64,000 nucleotides of DNA from Nothopassalora personata (Eukaryota; Ascomycota; Dothideomycetes; Mycosphaerellales; Mycosphaerellaceae), in contig CM066294.1 in the NCBI GenBank assembly GCA_033816765.1, positions 372,001-436,000 of the forward strand. Reading direction: 5' to 3'. Within the stretch, counting starts at the first letter, position 1. Each line of letters opens with the position of its first letter. The notes below the pieces were generated by a model that was not told the DNA's origin, made no database searches, and worked only from the letters and a program-made list of their open reading frames with translations. Positions 53,001 to 63,468 of this stretch are shown one piece after another. Position numbers and translations under genes: made by a program.

Positions 53001-55808
53001 GTCAATGGCTTGCAGTGCATCTGATGAACTTTGCAGTACATTGTACATTTTCTTCACCGTGTCCTGCAGAACGCGGAAGCATTTTAGCACGGTGTTTTGT
53101 TGGTCGGCGTGAGGCAGACTAGCCACCTCTGGAGATTTGAGCTCATCAAGAACGATACGTGCCATGCGCAAGTAGCAGTACACGACCATCGGCTTATACT
53201 CGATGCCGATGTAAGCATCGCGAAGTCGCTGCCACAGCAGGAGGCGGACCGAGACATTACTGCCTTCCAGAAAGTGGATCAACTCCGCCGACACACCAGA
53301 GTTTGTCTCTGTGGCGTCGTGGTCAGTCTCCGGATTTTGCCGGGCCATTTCCAACGCTTCAAGTAAAGGCTCGAGGCTTTCGATGACAGATGCAGGATCA
53401 CGCAGATCTTGGTCGGTAACCTTGAGGAAGAAGTCCTTCGTCGTCAACTTGGAGATATCTCGGTCCAAAGCTGCAAGTGATAGCTCTGGCATGATGGCAT
53501 TATTCTGTAACAGTATGGTAAGCTCTCCGGCCTCGGCAAATATTACTCGAAGGTCATTCATGCATTCGAGGACATGGTCTTGTGTTATCTCGGTTGAGGT
53601 ACCCATGGCGAAAGTGGTAGCCCACAAAAAGCGTAGACTCAGCGGGTCCTGCAGGCTCGTACTTGCGTCTCCTTCTGCGCGAAATTGCATGTACTCTCGG
53701 GCGAGGTCTGACCAGCGTTGCAGGCGATCGCCTTGAGCAATTACAATATCGCTTTCCACGCCACTATTCGGCTGCTTGATCAGGCTGTAGATGTCGAGAT
53801 GTAGCTCGAAGATGCCTTGCACCATCTCTGCTGAAGTGCTTGAAGAGTCGTGGGCATGTTGCTCTTTTGCACTTTGCAGCCGCAGTGAAGCCTCGGTATA
53901 TATAGTGTCATCAAAGTTCACCATGGTTCGAACCACGATCGTCTTCAGATCCTCTGGCCACAAGTACTGGGTGTAGCTGCTGCCTTCCGGATGAACTTTT
54001 CCAGGTTGAAAGAGTGCTTCTATGAAGAGCCATGATACTTCCTTGGTCAAGTACTGCTCCTGATTGACATGCACGAGCAGTTCATGTAGTCCGTCATCGA
54101 GCATCAGAGGCAGCTTATTGACGGCTCTGGAGGCGCTGGCGGTAGTATACGACGCGCCGCCTCCTGCCACTGAGTGGCTCTGTCCCAGATCGAGATTTTC
54201 GCCGCCATGAAGCAGGAAACGTGCCTGCATATCATCAAATCGATCCAGGAATGCCTGTATGGCCGACCGTGCAATCTTCAGATCATGCACGGTCTTGGTG
54301 GGCTCCGTCGAGGGACTGCTGTCTGTTGAAGCTGCCATTTCTTGTCGTACATGCCGTGCCGCGTCAAAGCCAACAATTCCGGCTCGTTCGAAGAAGTTTC
54401 CGACTGTCTCGAACATCCAGTCGTCGGCAGCCTGAAATTCGTTCAGCTGTTGCTCGTACTCCCATCGCGTGTTTGCATCAACAACGGCGTGACGACTATC
54501 GATGCTGTCGATATTGGGTTCGCGCGCCCTGGTACGTCGGCTCTTGATACGGCCCTCATCGGGTCCATCGTTGAGACCCGCTGCATCGCCGGAACGCTTG
54601 CGAGAGGGCAAAGTCATTGTAGGAGACGCAGTCATATCTACGTCCATATCGGTATGCGACGCGCACGCGACCTGCATACTAGGATCCGCAGGTGCTATCT
54701 GCGGTTGCACGGTCGGACGGCCGCTGTCGAGCCCAGGAAACTGTTCGTGAAGAGTGCTCGGTAAAGCAATATCGTCCGCAGCAGACAAAACTTTAGCAGC
54801 GCTCGGAGACCTCGTGCGCTCGGGATAGTCTTGTGGTGTGGTACTCACACCCCCGAGATTGAAAGATATTGGTACTCCAGGGAACGTGGAAGATATGCCA
54901 TGTTGGTCGTCGTGAAGTTGTTTCAGGAGTGCATGGCCTAGTTCTGTCCAGGTCGCTGGCGCCTTGAGCCGGATGTTCCCAGGTCTCGTGATCCTATGCA
55001 CCTCCTCTCCTCGACCTTTCGCCAAAATTTTCTGCTGCAAGAGGTCGTGGTACGGATGGAGCTGCCTCTTCAACATTTGTGACAAGACTCTACGCTTCGT
55101 CATTGACAAAGGAGCCTGTAGGAGGGATAGATGGTCTTGCAACTCAACCACAAGGTCCCGTAGTCGTTCTCCAGCGAAACCTTCCTCAAGACCTGGCAGA
55201 GACATGACCGCGTTGAGACCAGCATCATCCTCATCTAGTACAGACTCCAAACAGAATCGAGCGACCCGATTGCTGTCCAGAATTTCGCCCACCGAGGCGG
55301 CGCGTCGCCACAAGTCCAGATCGCTGTCATCCTTGTCGAGGGCCTGCACGAAATGATCGAGGGCTACGCGCGCATTGGCTAAGATCTGGTTCAAGGTCGC
55401 ATTGAACGAATCGAATTTGGCCGAGAGAGACTCGAGCTTGAATTGAGCATAGTTTTTATGCGACAAATGCAGGATTTGGGGCAGTGTACTTGGTCCAGTA
55501 TCAAGCCCTGTATTCGTAGATACTAAGGCGGCGTGCAGATCGTCCAGAAAGTCATCCTGATCGGGCAAGCCATAGAGCTCTATCCTTCGAAGTTCAGCCT
55601 GAGATTCCGGGTACCTGAAAATGTCGGAATCGAAAAGTTGACGATACGCCTCCTCGGCTTTATCGAAAGATGAAGGTCCCTCGGCGTGATACTTCAAGGC
55701 AATCTGATACAGCTTCAAGGCCTCCTCGATCTGAATCTCCTTGGTGTCATCAACCTCGACGTCGGACTCATCATCGGACTCGATGTTCAGTGCGTGAAAG
55801 CCGGACAT
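50094..55808 (-). CDS. HIR3: Histone transcription regulator 3 homolog (Hir3/CABIN1-like)
   Basis: Large subunit of the HIR/HUCA histone-chaperone complex, which deposits H3-H4 outside S phase and represses histone genes. Single exon of 1904 aa. The N-terminus (MSGFHALNIESDDESDVEVD) is acidic and leads into TPR-type helices: EEALKLYQIALKYHAEG, FDKAEEAYRQLFDSDIFRYP, ALDHFVQALDKDDSDLDLWR, then VARFCLESVLDEDD. Later helical blocks include ENWETWFRLAQAYDTKIEEN and PDNWMLHYMIGKCLHKMHA, a Hir3 hallmark. The last 200 residues are disordered and acidic (DDESELSELEEETDRAQED). Length and order match fungal HIR3 (about 1650-2050 aa). The nucleus is the expected location. An intronless frame this long argues against a pseudogene. 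Confidence 0.93.
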   Translation of the reverse strand: MSGFHALNIESDDESDVEVDDTKEIQIEEALKLYQIALKYHAEGPSSFDKAEEAYRQLFDSDIFRYPESQAELRRIELYGLPDQDDFLDDLHAALVSTNTGLDTGPSTLPQILHLSHKNYAQFKLESLSAKFDSFNATLNQILANARVALDHFVQALDKDDSDLDLWRRAASVGEILDSNRVARFCLESVLDEDDAGLNAVMSLPGLEEGFAGERLRDLVVELQDHLSLLQAPLSMTKRRVLSQMLKRQLHPYHDLLQQKILAKGRGEEVHRITRPGNIRLKAPATWTELGHALLKQLHDDQHGISSTFPGVPISFNLGGVSTTPQDYPERTRSPSAAKVLSAADDIALPSTLHEQFPGLDSGRPTVQPQIAPADPSMQVACASHTDMDVDMTASPTMTLPSRKRSGDAAGLNDGPDEGRIKSRRTRAREPNIDSIDSRHAVVDANTRWEYEQQLNEFQAADDWMFETVGNFFERAGIVGFDAARHVRQEMAASTDSSPSTEPTKTVHDLKIARSAIQAFLDRFDDMQARFLLHGGENLDLGQSHSVAGGGASYTTASASRAVNKLPLMLDDGLHELLVHVNQEQYLTKEVSWLFIEALFQPGKVHPEGSSYTQYLWPEDLKTIVVRTMVNFDDTIYTEASLRLQSAKEQHAHDSSSTSAEMVQGIFELHLDIYSLIKQPNSGVESDIVIAQGDRLQRWSDLAREYMQFRAEGDASTSLQDPLSLRFLWATTFAMGTSTEITQDHVLECMNDLRVIFAEAGELTILLQNNAIMPELSLAALDRDISKLTTKDFFLKVTDQDLRDPASVIESLEPLLEALEMARQNPETDHDATETNSGVSAELIHFLEGSNVSVRLLLWQRLRDAYIGIEYKPMVVYCYLRMARIVLDELKSPEVASLPHADQQNTVLKCFRVLQDTVKKMYNVLQSSSDALQAIDEERLTMAVTAFGEILQLLQVFNVAEDSLRVGQSQPPTQPNGLPVPSFTAVTTMVHEMQGQIWILLYAFFKEAMSQNADQFPTPVEDRFDFLRTAHRNLGIRGICGKLNRAFVRMLKDEFFHMQHVDGYDSEQAQVLHDLYRLNCFLNPSYELIEHNCTADAFLDRSVALQAVDLLLAQASKLPIKELIKHPLKDTIDKVHGALARKKPTEAILRNREIYRAYLKSPINPVDLFSCLKGEGNQLPVTPIPRDDALLASKGWHFLMGHMALTKYRSQKRTGPTPTEDVDIAIAFFNQDLEYTGENWETWFRLAQAYDTKIEENVVWSAEKLNNNMQEIISMQRAALHCYIMATALAYRSASLAFETSSKMTELFYDFAHRMYSSAREPFNMLAFEVEDSERFVSLQSAGGVQRQVPFNPLRVYTAVKLANVLFKRALPGKPDNWMLHYMIGKCLHKMHAAPSSVRPHGEAPPATQVLAAFVRALELLPDKDKKESRDTKKEPVLEPHYKLVSIVHKLLTLSKSITLEQAKEALCHSFYARKDEETFPATMNEWTPYVLGVLKTLRAADKSNWYHRMIFRSASIIYQDATARGDEDAGAIGARQELTAQMFTKTMVLQVWRPESERAGRHFVYTTAYTRFFMKILKHLNDRSGLEQLARRVRRRPHDLFEHGQVWQDICNAYLQLLRSHGALPEGLETSTFSNIVHEDFLARKEPLERWMQSTDSGVSPALDVLREVQELKKINQSLMKPGAIDDLIGDSYAQLFNTVGKQLWEEEMRVKREEDAKREAERPPVFSPPRNPMMSLTHLMNVDGSSDAAPALQPPAGPAPSAPSADAPPVRRKVGVGRREIRTTAESCFQKAGSKSQPMDPDKIIANAPKVQVLIPARERLPILGEASVETSAPGSIHDSADDESELSELEEETDRAQEDRSPAADFDGEELRAAQNDEGADVMNALQCQSVDVDDMSLTGR

Positions 55809-56154
55809 GGCTGCCGGACGTGGTGTGATGGTGGGTGAAGGACTGTCAATACATGTCGACGATGATGTCTGGTGGATGTTCTGTTGCGAGCAGAGGGACG
55901 CGGTACGAGGTACGGAACACGCTACACGCGCGGGAAGTCTCGGGACGGGACGATCCGCAAGTCTACTGACTAGCGTCTCGCTTCGTTGCCCCGGCCCGGA
56001 GCGCTGAGCTCCAGTGGGCAGGGAAACACATATATCTCAGTGCCATATATCCTTTCCACTGCGACACAGCCGACCATCCTGTCAACCGAGTACGCAGCTA
56101 GAGAGATCCACATTTCGACTGCAGCTGATCCAGCCAAGCGAGGGAGCAGCCGCC
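55809..56154. other. Shared promoter of HIR3 and ChAPs genes
   Basis: A 346-bp divergent promoter. I see no strong named site. The ChAPs ATG at 56155 has a GCCGCCATGG context. Confidence 0.5.
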
Positions 56155-58424
56155 ATGGTGGCGACAACCGGGGTGCCAGAGTAAGAAGTGGACTCGTGGC
56201 TGGTTCGCGTGGGAAAGTTGGGCTGATGGATTGCTGCAGGCTGTTCGAGGACGAGCAACATTCCGTGGTCGAGATACGAACAGAGAGTCTCGCAGCCTTA
56301 CGGGAGCTTGGCCCGCCAGATCTGGTGCACCTGGTCAAACAGCCCAGCAAGTCGTCCTCCTCGTCGAAACAGGTGAGAGCAGCCGTGGGATTGCATTGCA
56401 CAAGCAGGCACGCTCAACTCACGCGGGCGAGTGTATGCTGATCGCTCTACGCACGCCAGGTCGGCATCTACCACCATGTCACGGGAGTCGATGCGTCGTC
56501 CTCAGCCAGTCTCGCCGCATACATCAACACCCTCACCTACGCACCGAGCAATGCGCCGCTAAAAGTGAGCTCTGGCCTCTACTGCTGCTACAATGCCTTC
56601 TCCCGCGTCGATATGCGCGTCCAAGTGCAGATTCCTGGAACCGTGGAGAGCTACTGTGTGAGCGAGCGCGGGGACAAGATGGAAGCCACGGAAGAGCACT
56701 GGCTGGAAACATATCTCTGCAGCGTGCTAAGAGCATACTCATACGCCGACAATGGCTCAGGAGATGTGATCAAGCGCATCATCGGAGTCAGACGCTTCAA
56801 TCCGGTGACGAGCGTCGAGCAGGAGCAGAAGTTCTTGGACGCTGCAGAGAAGCTGTTCTTCAACGGCTGGCAACTGGGCTCAGATCCAGAGATCCAGGTC
56901 CCCAATCTGGTCTCGAACCACCTGACGTCTGGTCTGCTGCACTACTTCAAGACCACTGGACGATTTACGCCGGGCATCAATCTGTTCGAGAAGCTGCGTA
57001 TGCGGGATCCTGAGATATCCTCACTGCTGGCACGTGTCTATATCCTCGCGGACGAAGAAGTCAAGGCGGTACGTCTACTGCATGAGGCTGTTCAGGAGCT
57101 TCCTATGGACTACTCGATTCTCGACTGCCAAGCAGAATTCTGCATCAAGAAACGCCGCGGCGACTTGGCGCTGGAATTGGCGAAACGAGGCGTCGTCGCC
57201 GCTCCGAGCGAGTTCTGTACTTGGGCGCGGCTAGCGGAGGTGTACCTCAAGATGGAGCAATGGGACCTGGCGCTACTGACACTCAACTCGTGTCCGATGT
57301 TCACCTATCAAGACAAGGACGCGCCACGACTACCGGAGCCTTCGCGTGTATCGTTGCCTCTCGCGCCCGAGACAATGTGCGATGAGATCGATGACACCGG
57401 TGCAACACCCGACGGAGATAATGTACACCCAACGCTGCGGAGACTCCAAGCTGGCGGCTACAGAGGCACCTTCCTCAAGGCCTACATGCTTCTTACTGAG
57501 ATTACGAAGCAGATCGGCTGGGACAACCTCCTGAAGATAAGATCCCAGGTGTTCGTTATGGAAGAAGAGTATCGCCACGAGAAACAGACTCCTGGCGGCC
57601 GCCAAAGTAGGAACGCTAGTACCGTTGCACTCAGAGGCCACGAGACACCTCAGCCTAATGGTCACGCTGAACCCACAGAGGAGACACCGTCAGATGCCGG
57701 CACAGAAGATATGATCAATGGCGACAGTGAACCTTCTGCTTCGACCTCACACCTAGATCCGAACGTGTCAAAACCAGACGCATCGATCACTGTTCGATCA
57801 AATGCAGAAACGCCACAACCTCAACCGCCGAACACGGACCCAGCACATCAATCATATACCCAGTTTCACAATAAGCGGTTATGCGAACGCTGGCTGGACA
57901 ACCTGTTTATGGTACTGTACGAAGATCTCCGCATATACACGATATGGCGAACAGAAGCGCAGCAGTACAAGCAACAGCAGCTGTCGTATAAGAAGACTGC
58001 TGAGGAGTGGGAAATCCTTGGCGATCTGGCGGAGCGTTTACATCATCCCGAGGAAGCTGCAGAAGCATGGCACTCATGTTTAAGCATTCGATTCAGTCCC
58101 AAGGCGATGCGCGGAGTACTCAATGTGTACGAACGCACTGGTGACAGCCGTGGTCAGCTCGGAGCACTGCTCCGCTTGGTGGCCTGGCAGTTTCGCTGGT
58201 ACTCTGAGGCAAGTATGACGGCTTCACCAATTTTACATCTGCTAACCTTGACATAGTTCGCCCCTGACCTTTTGTATACCATTCGCCGACTGATTGAAGA
58301 TGAAGGCGCTGTCAAGGTTCGCAGCATCATCCAAGCCACGAGTTTACCACAACACATCTTGGACCTAACACATCAGTATGCACAATTGTGCGCCGCGCTC
58401 AGGAGTAGCGGTAGCGATGGCTAG
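56155..58424 (+). CDS. Chs5-Arf1p-binding (ChAPs) family protein, BUD7/CHS6-like
   Basis: Part of exomer, the trans-Golgi complex that sorts cargo such as chitin synthase to the plasma membrane. Four exons, 56155-56180, 56240-56372, 56460-58208 and 58257-58424, give 691 aa. The start is MVATTGVPE, then LFEDEQHSVVEIRTESLAAL and, in exon 3, VGIYHHVTGVDASSSASLAA. Core blocks are GLYCCYNAFSRVDMRVQVQI, TTGRFTPGINLFEKLRMRDP, YILADEEVKAVRLLHEAVQE and WARLAEVYLKMEQWDLAL, which are TPR-like. A disordered insert spans about 385-475. The block CERWLDNLFMVLYEDLRIYT and the C-terminal RWYSEFAPDLLYTIRRLIED follow. Intron 3 (58209-58256) has a GC donor (GAG|gcaagt) and ends catag. The family call is very firm; which paralogue it matches is not. 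Confidence 0.92.
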
Positions 58425-60992
58425 TCGCCAAAGGTCGTGGTGATTGTAATGAAAGACTCCGTACAAGCGATGGAGCTATTTGATTCTCAGCGCAGGAGTT
58501 CTCGAAGCAGCGACATGGGAAATCTGGCGGAGGTTGTCAAAATGAGCGGCGCAGGTAAATGAGGATCGAGAAGACACGGGTCTTTCAAGGGCATCGACCC
58601 AGGATGGTCGCTGATGCTAACCAACGGCTTGCAGGAACTAGAACTGCGCCACGCTATCGCGAAGTAGGGTCGCCGGCTAGCTGAAATCTGAAATCGTATC
58701 ATTTGCTCGAATCGTCTCTCCCGTCTCTTATCCTGAAGTCTTCACTTGCTCATCTAACTTCGCGATCTTCTTCAGCAGATTTCGTGTTCATTCTCGAGCT
58801 CATGCCAGGACTGCCTCTTCTGGCTGATGATGCGGACTGGTGCGACAGTATTAGCCCATGGACGGCTGCAAGTAAGGGCCTCAGCAGATGTCTCGGGTGA
58901 GGGATAAGAAGGCAGGGGACTTCGCCTCCCAAATAAGCTCGAGCTGTAGAGGCAGGCAGGGGGGTTTTCTATTAGGAATGGGCTGCCTTGATCATGCTAC
59001 GGTAGATGTACCTCCCATTTCTCAAGACCAGGTTTCAAAAGCTTCTCTGCTAAACGAGCGATACGGCGGTCGAGCTCCGCCAAGGACTTGTCCTTCGGCA
59101 TCTTTCCTCTAGGCAGCAGCTGTTTCAGGATCGCAACATGTCGCGTACGTTGCCCTTCAGGTCTGTGAGATGAGGCATGACACTTTCTGCGAGTGAAATT
59201 ATTTTAGCTATACTCTCGAGCGAGCTATAGACCCGTTAATGTAGATAAGTCGGGAGGTTGTACGAAAAGGTGTTGCACTACAGGATCTTCGGAGATCTCG
59301 TAGTGAACCATCTTCACGCTGTGTTATGTATCGGACGGGAGTAACATACCGGATCGGTAGAGCTCCATGACCTTCGTGTCTGACGCGTGGTAAGGGTCCG
59401 CAGAAGCTCTTCTTTAGCATGTCAAGTGGCAATACTCGCAGTGTTCTACGCACGAGTGAGAAGGCCGTAGTGCCGTGTTAGAAGAGAGTCGACGACGCAG
59501 CATATCCCCTCTCATGCGGGCAAGGCTCGTTTAGGTGCACCTAAGGAGCTGGAATGCTGAATAGTGCTAAGCAAGACCTACTTCTTATCAGGGGCGACTT
59601 CGATCAAGGCGGATATCGTCTGCTCGATGATCGGCTCGTCAGTGCCAAAAGGACCAGGCGACACGGGCGCAGACAGAATGTATTGAGGGGGTAGTGGTGT
59701 TGTCAACAAATAGTTATGTAGTGGTTGTTGTTCTGTGTGTGCGCGCGTGACGGCATGTGTAAGTGCGGCGCATGCTCGATTAACGAACAAACGTCACATG
59801 CTAAGCTTGGCCTAAGGCTCCCACGCCCTCGCTTAAGCTTCGCTCACCTCTACAAACAGGGACGAGCGGAACTTGAGCGTTTCAGATGCTTATTCCACGA
59901 GCTCTGTTTGCCACCCCTCCAGGAGTCACTTGCACGGTTTCCTTCTCTGAATTCTGCAACGTGGGCTTCATCTTCAAAACACCAGCGGTCTCATGCACCG
60001 ACAAACATCATCGAGAGCGTGTCCCTGTGGTCTCAACAAGCATCAAACATATTTTCTACACAGGTAAATCATTCCCTATCCTCTGCCAATATAACTCCAG
60101 CGGTTGACCATCACAACAGAAGGACACCTTTCGCCAACGAGCGACCTCTCCACCGTATCACCACATTTCAGCCGCCACATCACTATCCCGTGGTTCTTCT
60201 ACTTCAGTTGCTTGCGTAGGGTCTGGGTGGCGGGGTCCCGTTCTAGTTCCCTGTACAACTCCTTGCTGTCAAGGTACTCTCTCCGGGCGCCCTCGCGGGA
60301 GGTGCTATGCGTTGGTGTTGTTTTTCGTACGTCTGTCTTGCGACGTGCCTGCGTGGCTTCAACCGACAGCAATATCGTCTGCCTCTCGGACCGAGTGATT
60401 CCCTCTCCCTCGCGTGCATGATGTGTGCCGGCCACTCGAGCCGGCGGACGCTGACAGGTGCAGGTCATCGTCCTTCGGTATTCTGCTGGGTGGCGGAGAC
60501 CGCAATGCTATACGAACATATAAATTCACACTCGATGGCTCTGAAGTATGGATGAGCAATGAGCAAGCTGCGATCTGTATCTGGGCGAGGTGTTTACGAG
60601 TATCATTGACCTGAGCCGTGGCAGTATTGATGAGACACTCATGAAGATGACGTGTCCAGAGTCCAGACTTTTCAAAGACGGTGCACCGGTCTGCCTCAAT
60701 CTGGTGCCCTTCACAGTGTAACCAGCGCTTGGTCACAGCCGCCGTGCCTCGCCTGCGTCTGGTCCATTTGACCCTCTCGGATCCTGATGAGCCACAAAGC
60801 CTTCCCGTAGAAGAAGGTCTCCTTGAGACAGTGATTGTCGGGTATCGTCAGGTCCGACTACAGCTTTCGTGCTCATAGCACAGTATAAAGACATCATCTG
60901 TACTCCCCACAATCAGCACTAACCAAACTCACCACCAAGAATATACATACTCAGTCGACCAAATCAACACTTCGCCAATTTAGCGACAACTC
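58425..60992. other. Long intergenic region with one weak ORF
   Basis: About 2.6 kb. Only the minus frame at 60199-60468 looks protein-like (separate entry). Otherwise nothing is recognised on either strand. Confidence 0.4.
60199..60468 (-). CDS. Possible small basic protein or 3' exon
   Basis: An open frame of 89 codons, highly charged, ends in a helical segment, ARREYLDSKELYRELERDPA then TQTLRKQLK. This looks more like evolved protein than chance sequence. The upstream part (REGEGITRSERQTILL) could follow an intron. The family is unknown and no membrane or signal segment is present. Confidence 0.3.
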   Translation of the reverse strand: MTCTCQRPPARVAGTHHAREGEGITRSERQTILLSVEATQARRKTDVRKTTPTHSTSREGARREYLDSKELYRELERDPATQTLRKQLK

Positions 60993-61193
60993 TCAGCTGG
61001 CAACACCCTTCCCCTTCGCCTCGGTGAACTTGCCCTCCAGTCTCTGTATGAGAATTCGGTTCTCCCGTTTTAATGCAGCAAAGTCATCGTCGAGCTTGGT
61101 ATGCCATGGATAGAGAACGAAGACTTGAAATCCGAGAGCCGATGTGGCGATTAGGAAGTTTGTCACTGAGAAGCGTCGGGCAATGAGAGGCAT
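60993..61193 (-). CDS. Small single-pass membrane protein, probably mitochondrial
   Basis: From the ATG at 61193, 66 aa. A basic start (MPLIARRFSVTN) leads into one hydrophobic segment (FLIATSALGFQVFVLYPW, about 13-30), then a charged helix (LDDDFAALKRENRILIQRLE) likely to be coiled coil. The size and layout suit small fungal inner-membrane assembly or subunit proteins, but I cannot name one. An open extension upstream to 61325 lacks the same character and is probably leader. Confidence 0.6.
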   Translation of the reverse strand: MPLIARRFSVTNFLIATSALGFQVFVLYPWHTKLDDDFAALKRENRILIQRLEGKFTEAKGKGVAS

Positions 61194-61775
61194 CTTGAGA
61201 TCGACGAAAAAGTTGACTTTGTTCAGACTGCGGCTCGTTGCGTTAGATCGGGATGTGGAGTTGGAACTGCTTGATCGCGGTGGTAAGAGACTGGGATTCA
61301 GGTAAAGGTACATAAAGTAGTACAAGACTACTTTATGTAGTGAGTGAAGTCGGCATGTGCTTGGATCGGACTTCGTGCCGTAGGCATTTTGCTCGGAGAC
61401 GGTCCGAGAAGACGATGTCGGGGAATCGCGGGTTTCAGCCGGCTTCAGTCGGCCTGTTGCGAGAATATCTCTCTACACCACATCGACTTTGAAATAATCA
61501 GTGGAGTTCGAAGGCGCAAGTCAGATGAACGGGGCGTCAACGCGTTGACTTTATCTTCACAGGGTGATCAGGCAGATGTACTTCGCTGTCATCTGTAATC
61601 GTCATCGATGGCTATGACGCTCCAAACGATGCCCAACATAGCGAAGCTGAGCTATGTGCTTCGCCGAAAGATCTTCGGCACCGCCATGCACGCATCAGCC
61701 CTCAAGCGGAGTCTTCCTCGCTTTCGGCATAAATGATCATCATACCCAAGCGCCTCCAGAACAGCATCAAAGCTC
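61194..61775. other. Intergenic
   Basis: About 580 bp, nothing recognised. Confidence 0.4.
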
Positions 61776-62300
61776 TCATCGCCACTCAAAAAAATAACTC
61801 TTCCACTGCAGACTTAACCGCTCTGTCTTGTCCAGCAGTGTTCCCTTCCCAACGTCTAATACATTCCTCCCAGCCCTTAGACACTCATCCTCCTCCATAG
61901 ATTCCAAGATTTCACTCATTGCATCCGGCAGACACGAGTCTCCCTGGAAATGCTTTCTGACCTCTGACTGCAAGCAGTCCCCATCAGAGAGGATGATTGT
62001 CTTACCAATCTTCCTCGGAGTCTCCAATGCACTCAGCTTCGTGCCGAACGAGGCGTCGGCATCGGCCTGCTCTGCGATCGCTTCGATGCATTCTTTGACT
62101 TCCCCGAAGGCGTCCCAAGAAGCTTCGTACTGCTCACTGCTGTTCAGATTCGTGCAGTGGCTAGTATTGAGGACGTGTCAGGCCTCTTTACTGTATGGGT
62201 CGAGGTCAAGAACTTCCTCTTGGGCCAGGCGTTGAGCCGTGACTTGCAGTTGGACATGTGGGTTGTAGGTTCTTTGCATTTGCATTTGGCGCGGTGCCAT
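61776..62300 (-). CDS. Possible small gene interrupted by one in-frame TGA
   Basis: From the ATG at 62300 (MAPRQMQMQRTYNP) the frame runs 40 codons through QRLAQEEVLDLDPYSKEA to a TGA at 62178-62180. It then continues in the same frame for 133 codons with protein-like content: ASWDAFGEVKECIEAIAEQA, KIGKTIILSDGDCLQSEVRK and DAMSEILESMEEDECLRAG. It stops at 61776. Either a small intron with length divisible by three removes the TGA, or the gene carries a nonsense change. I found no convincing intron. The family is unknown. Confidence 0.35.
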
Positions 62301-62718
62301 AGATACAGCAAGCGAGTAGAACATACATGCTTGACTCCACTGACGATACGATACGGTACGGTACATCACGCAGCACATCAGCCATCTTTGCGATTGCACC
62401 ATTGCTGTCTCTCCCACTAGTGGCCGTTCCGGCGAATTAGATAAGCAGACAGCGATGATCGGACGTTTCCATGCCCGAGGAGGAAGAATGTTTTGTAATT
62501 GTCGGCAGGAAAGTCGTCATCGTTGGTGGCGGCGTGTTCCAGGCCCATCGCGGGGCAGCAAGCGTGGTGGTGGGCCCTTGCATGAATACTAGTATACTGT
62601 ACATCTGCCACCAGAAGCTAGCAGCTCTTCTTCTCGCACGACTTTGCCAACAACACAGCGTTAGCTAGGTGAAGAACCCACATTCGGATCCAAAACCAAG
62701 CAAGCAGAAACAGCCATC
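62301..62718. other. Intergenic upstream of peroxiredoxin
   Basis: 420 bp, promoter region with no other recognisable feature. Confidence 0.4.
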
Positions 62719-63289
62719 ATGTCGTGAGTCCAAGGTCGAGCTTCCACCAACTAACACAGACTCGTACTCACACCACTCCAGCGGACTCGTCGACAAGCTC
62801 AAGGGTGTCAAGCCTCTCTCGACGGGTAGCAAGATCCCATCGTCCGGCCCTCTGAAAGAAGACGACCCACAGAAAGGCACCGTCGACCTCTCCGCCCTCC
62901 CAGGCACCAACATCATCGTCGGCGTCCCAGGCGCCTTCACCCCACCCTGCTCCTCGCAGGTCCCCGGCTACGTCGAGCAAGCCGACCAGTTCGCCGCCAA
63001 GGGCGTCAAAGGCATCTACATCGTCGCCGTCAACGACGCCTTCACCACCAAGGCCTGGAAGGAGAAGCTGGGCGCCAACCACCCACTCGTCCACTTCCTT
63101 GCCGACGACACTGGCGCCTTCTCGAAGGCCGCTGGATTGGACTTTGACGCGAGTGGGTTGTTGGGTAACCACCGTTCGCAGAGATATGCTGCCATCGTTG
63201 AGAATGGCACTGTGAAGAACATCTTTGTCGAGGACGAGGCGCCAAACGTGACTGTTACTGAGGCTGCTAAGGTCTTGCAGCACGTTTGA
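62719..63289 (+). CDS. Peroxiredoxin, Prx5/PMP20 type
   Basis: Thiol peroxidase reducing H2O2 and alkyl hydroperoxides. Exon 1 is only 5 nt (62719-62723, ATG plus TC); a 58-nt gtgagt...cag intron separates it from exon 2 (62782-63289), giving 170 aa. The Prx5 fold shows GTNIIVGVPGAFTPPCSSQV with the peroxidatic Cys58, then YIVAVNDAFTTKAWKEKLGA, FLADDTGAFSKAAGLDFDAS and QRYAAIVENGTVKNIFVED. No other cysteine is seen in the product, so a 1-Cys mechanism is likely. It lacks a C-terminal SKL-type peroxisomal signal (it ends LQHV), which suggests cytosol. Well supported; the tiny exon is inferred from the open frame having no other ATG. Confidence 0.92.
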
Positions 63290-63468
63290 GCGACGCGGGT
63301 TATAAGTGTTGTTGGGACGTTGCTAGAACGGTAGATGATACCAGATGTATAGGCTCGAAGATAGAGCAGAAACTTGAATTGTGCACCCTCGCGCAATGTG
63401 GCTGACTGGCCGAGGAGCCGTCCTAATGCTTCGGCGCATACGCGTTGCAAAATGCTTCAACTTCGCTC

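Noticed and set aside
50589..54764. Plus-strand ORFs within the HIR3 region
   Set aside because: All are antisense shadows of the 1904-codon HIR3 frame.
59578..59790. Small minus-strand gene
   Set aside because: Some protein-like sequence at its end, but no start context, motif or partner exon.
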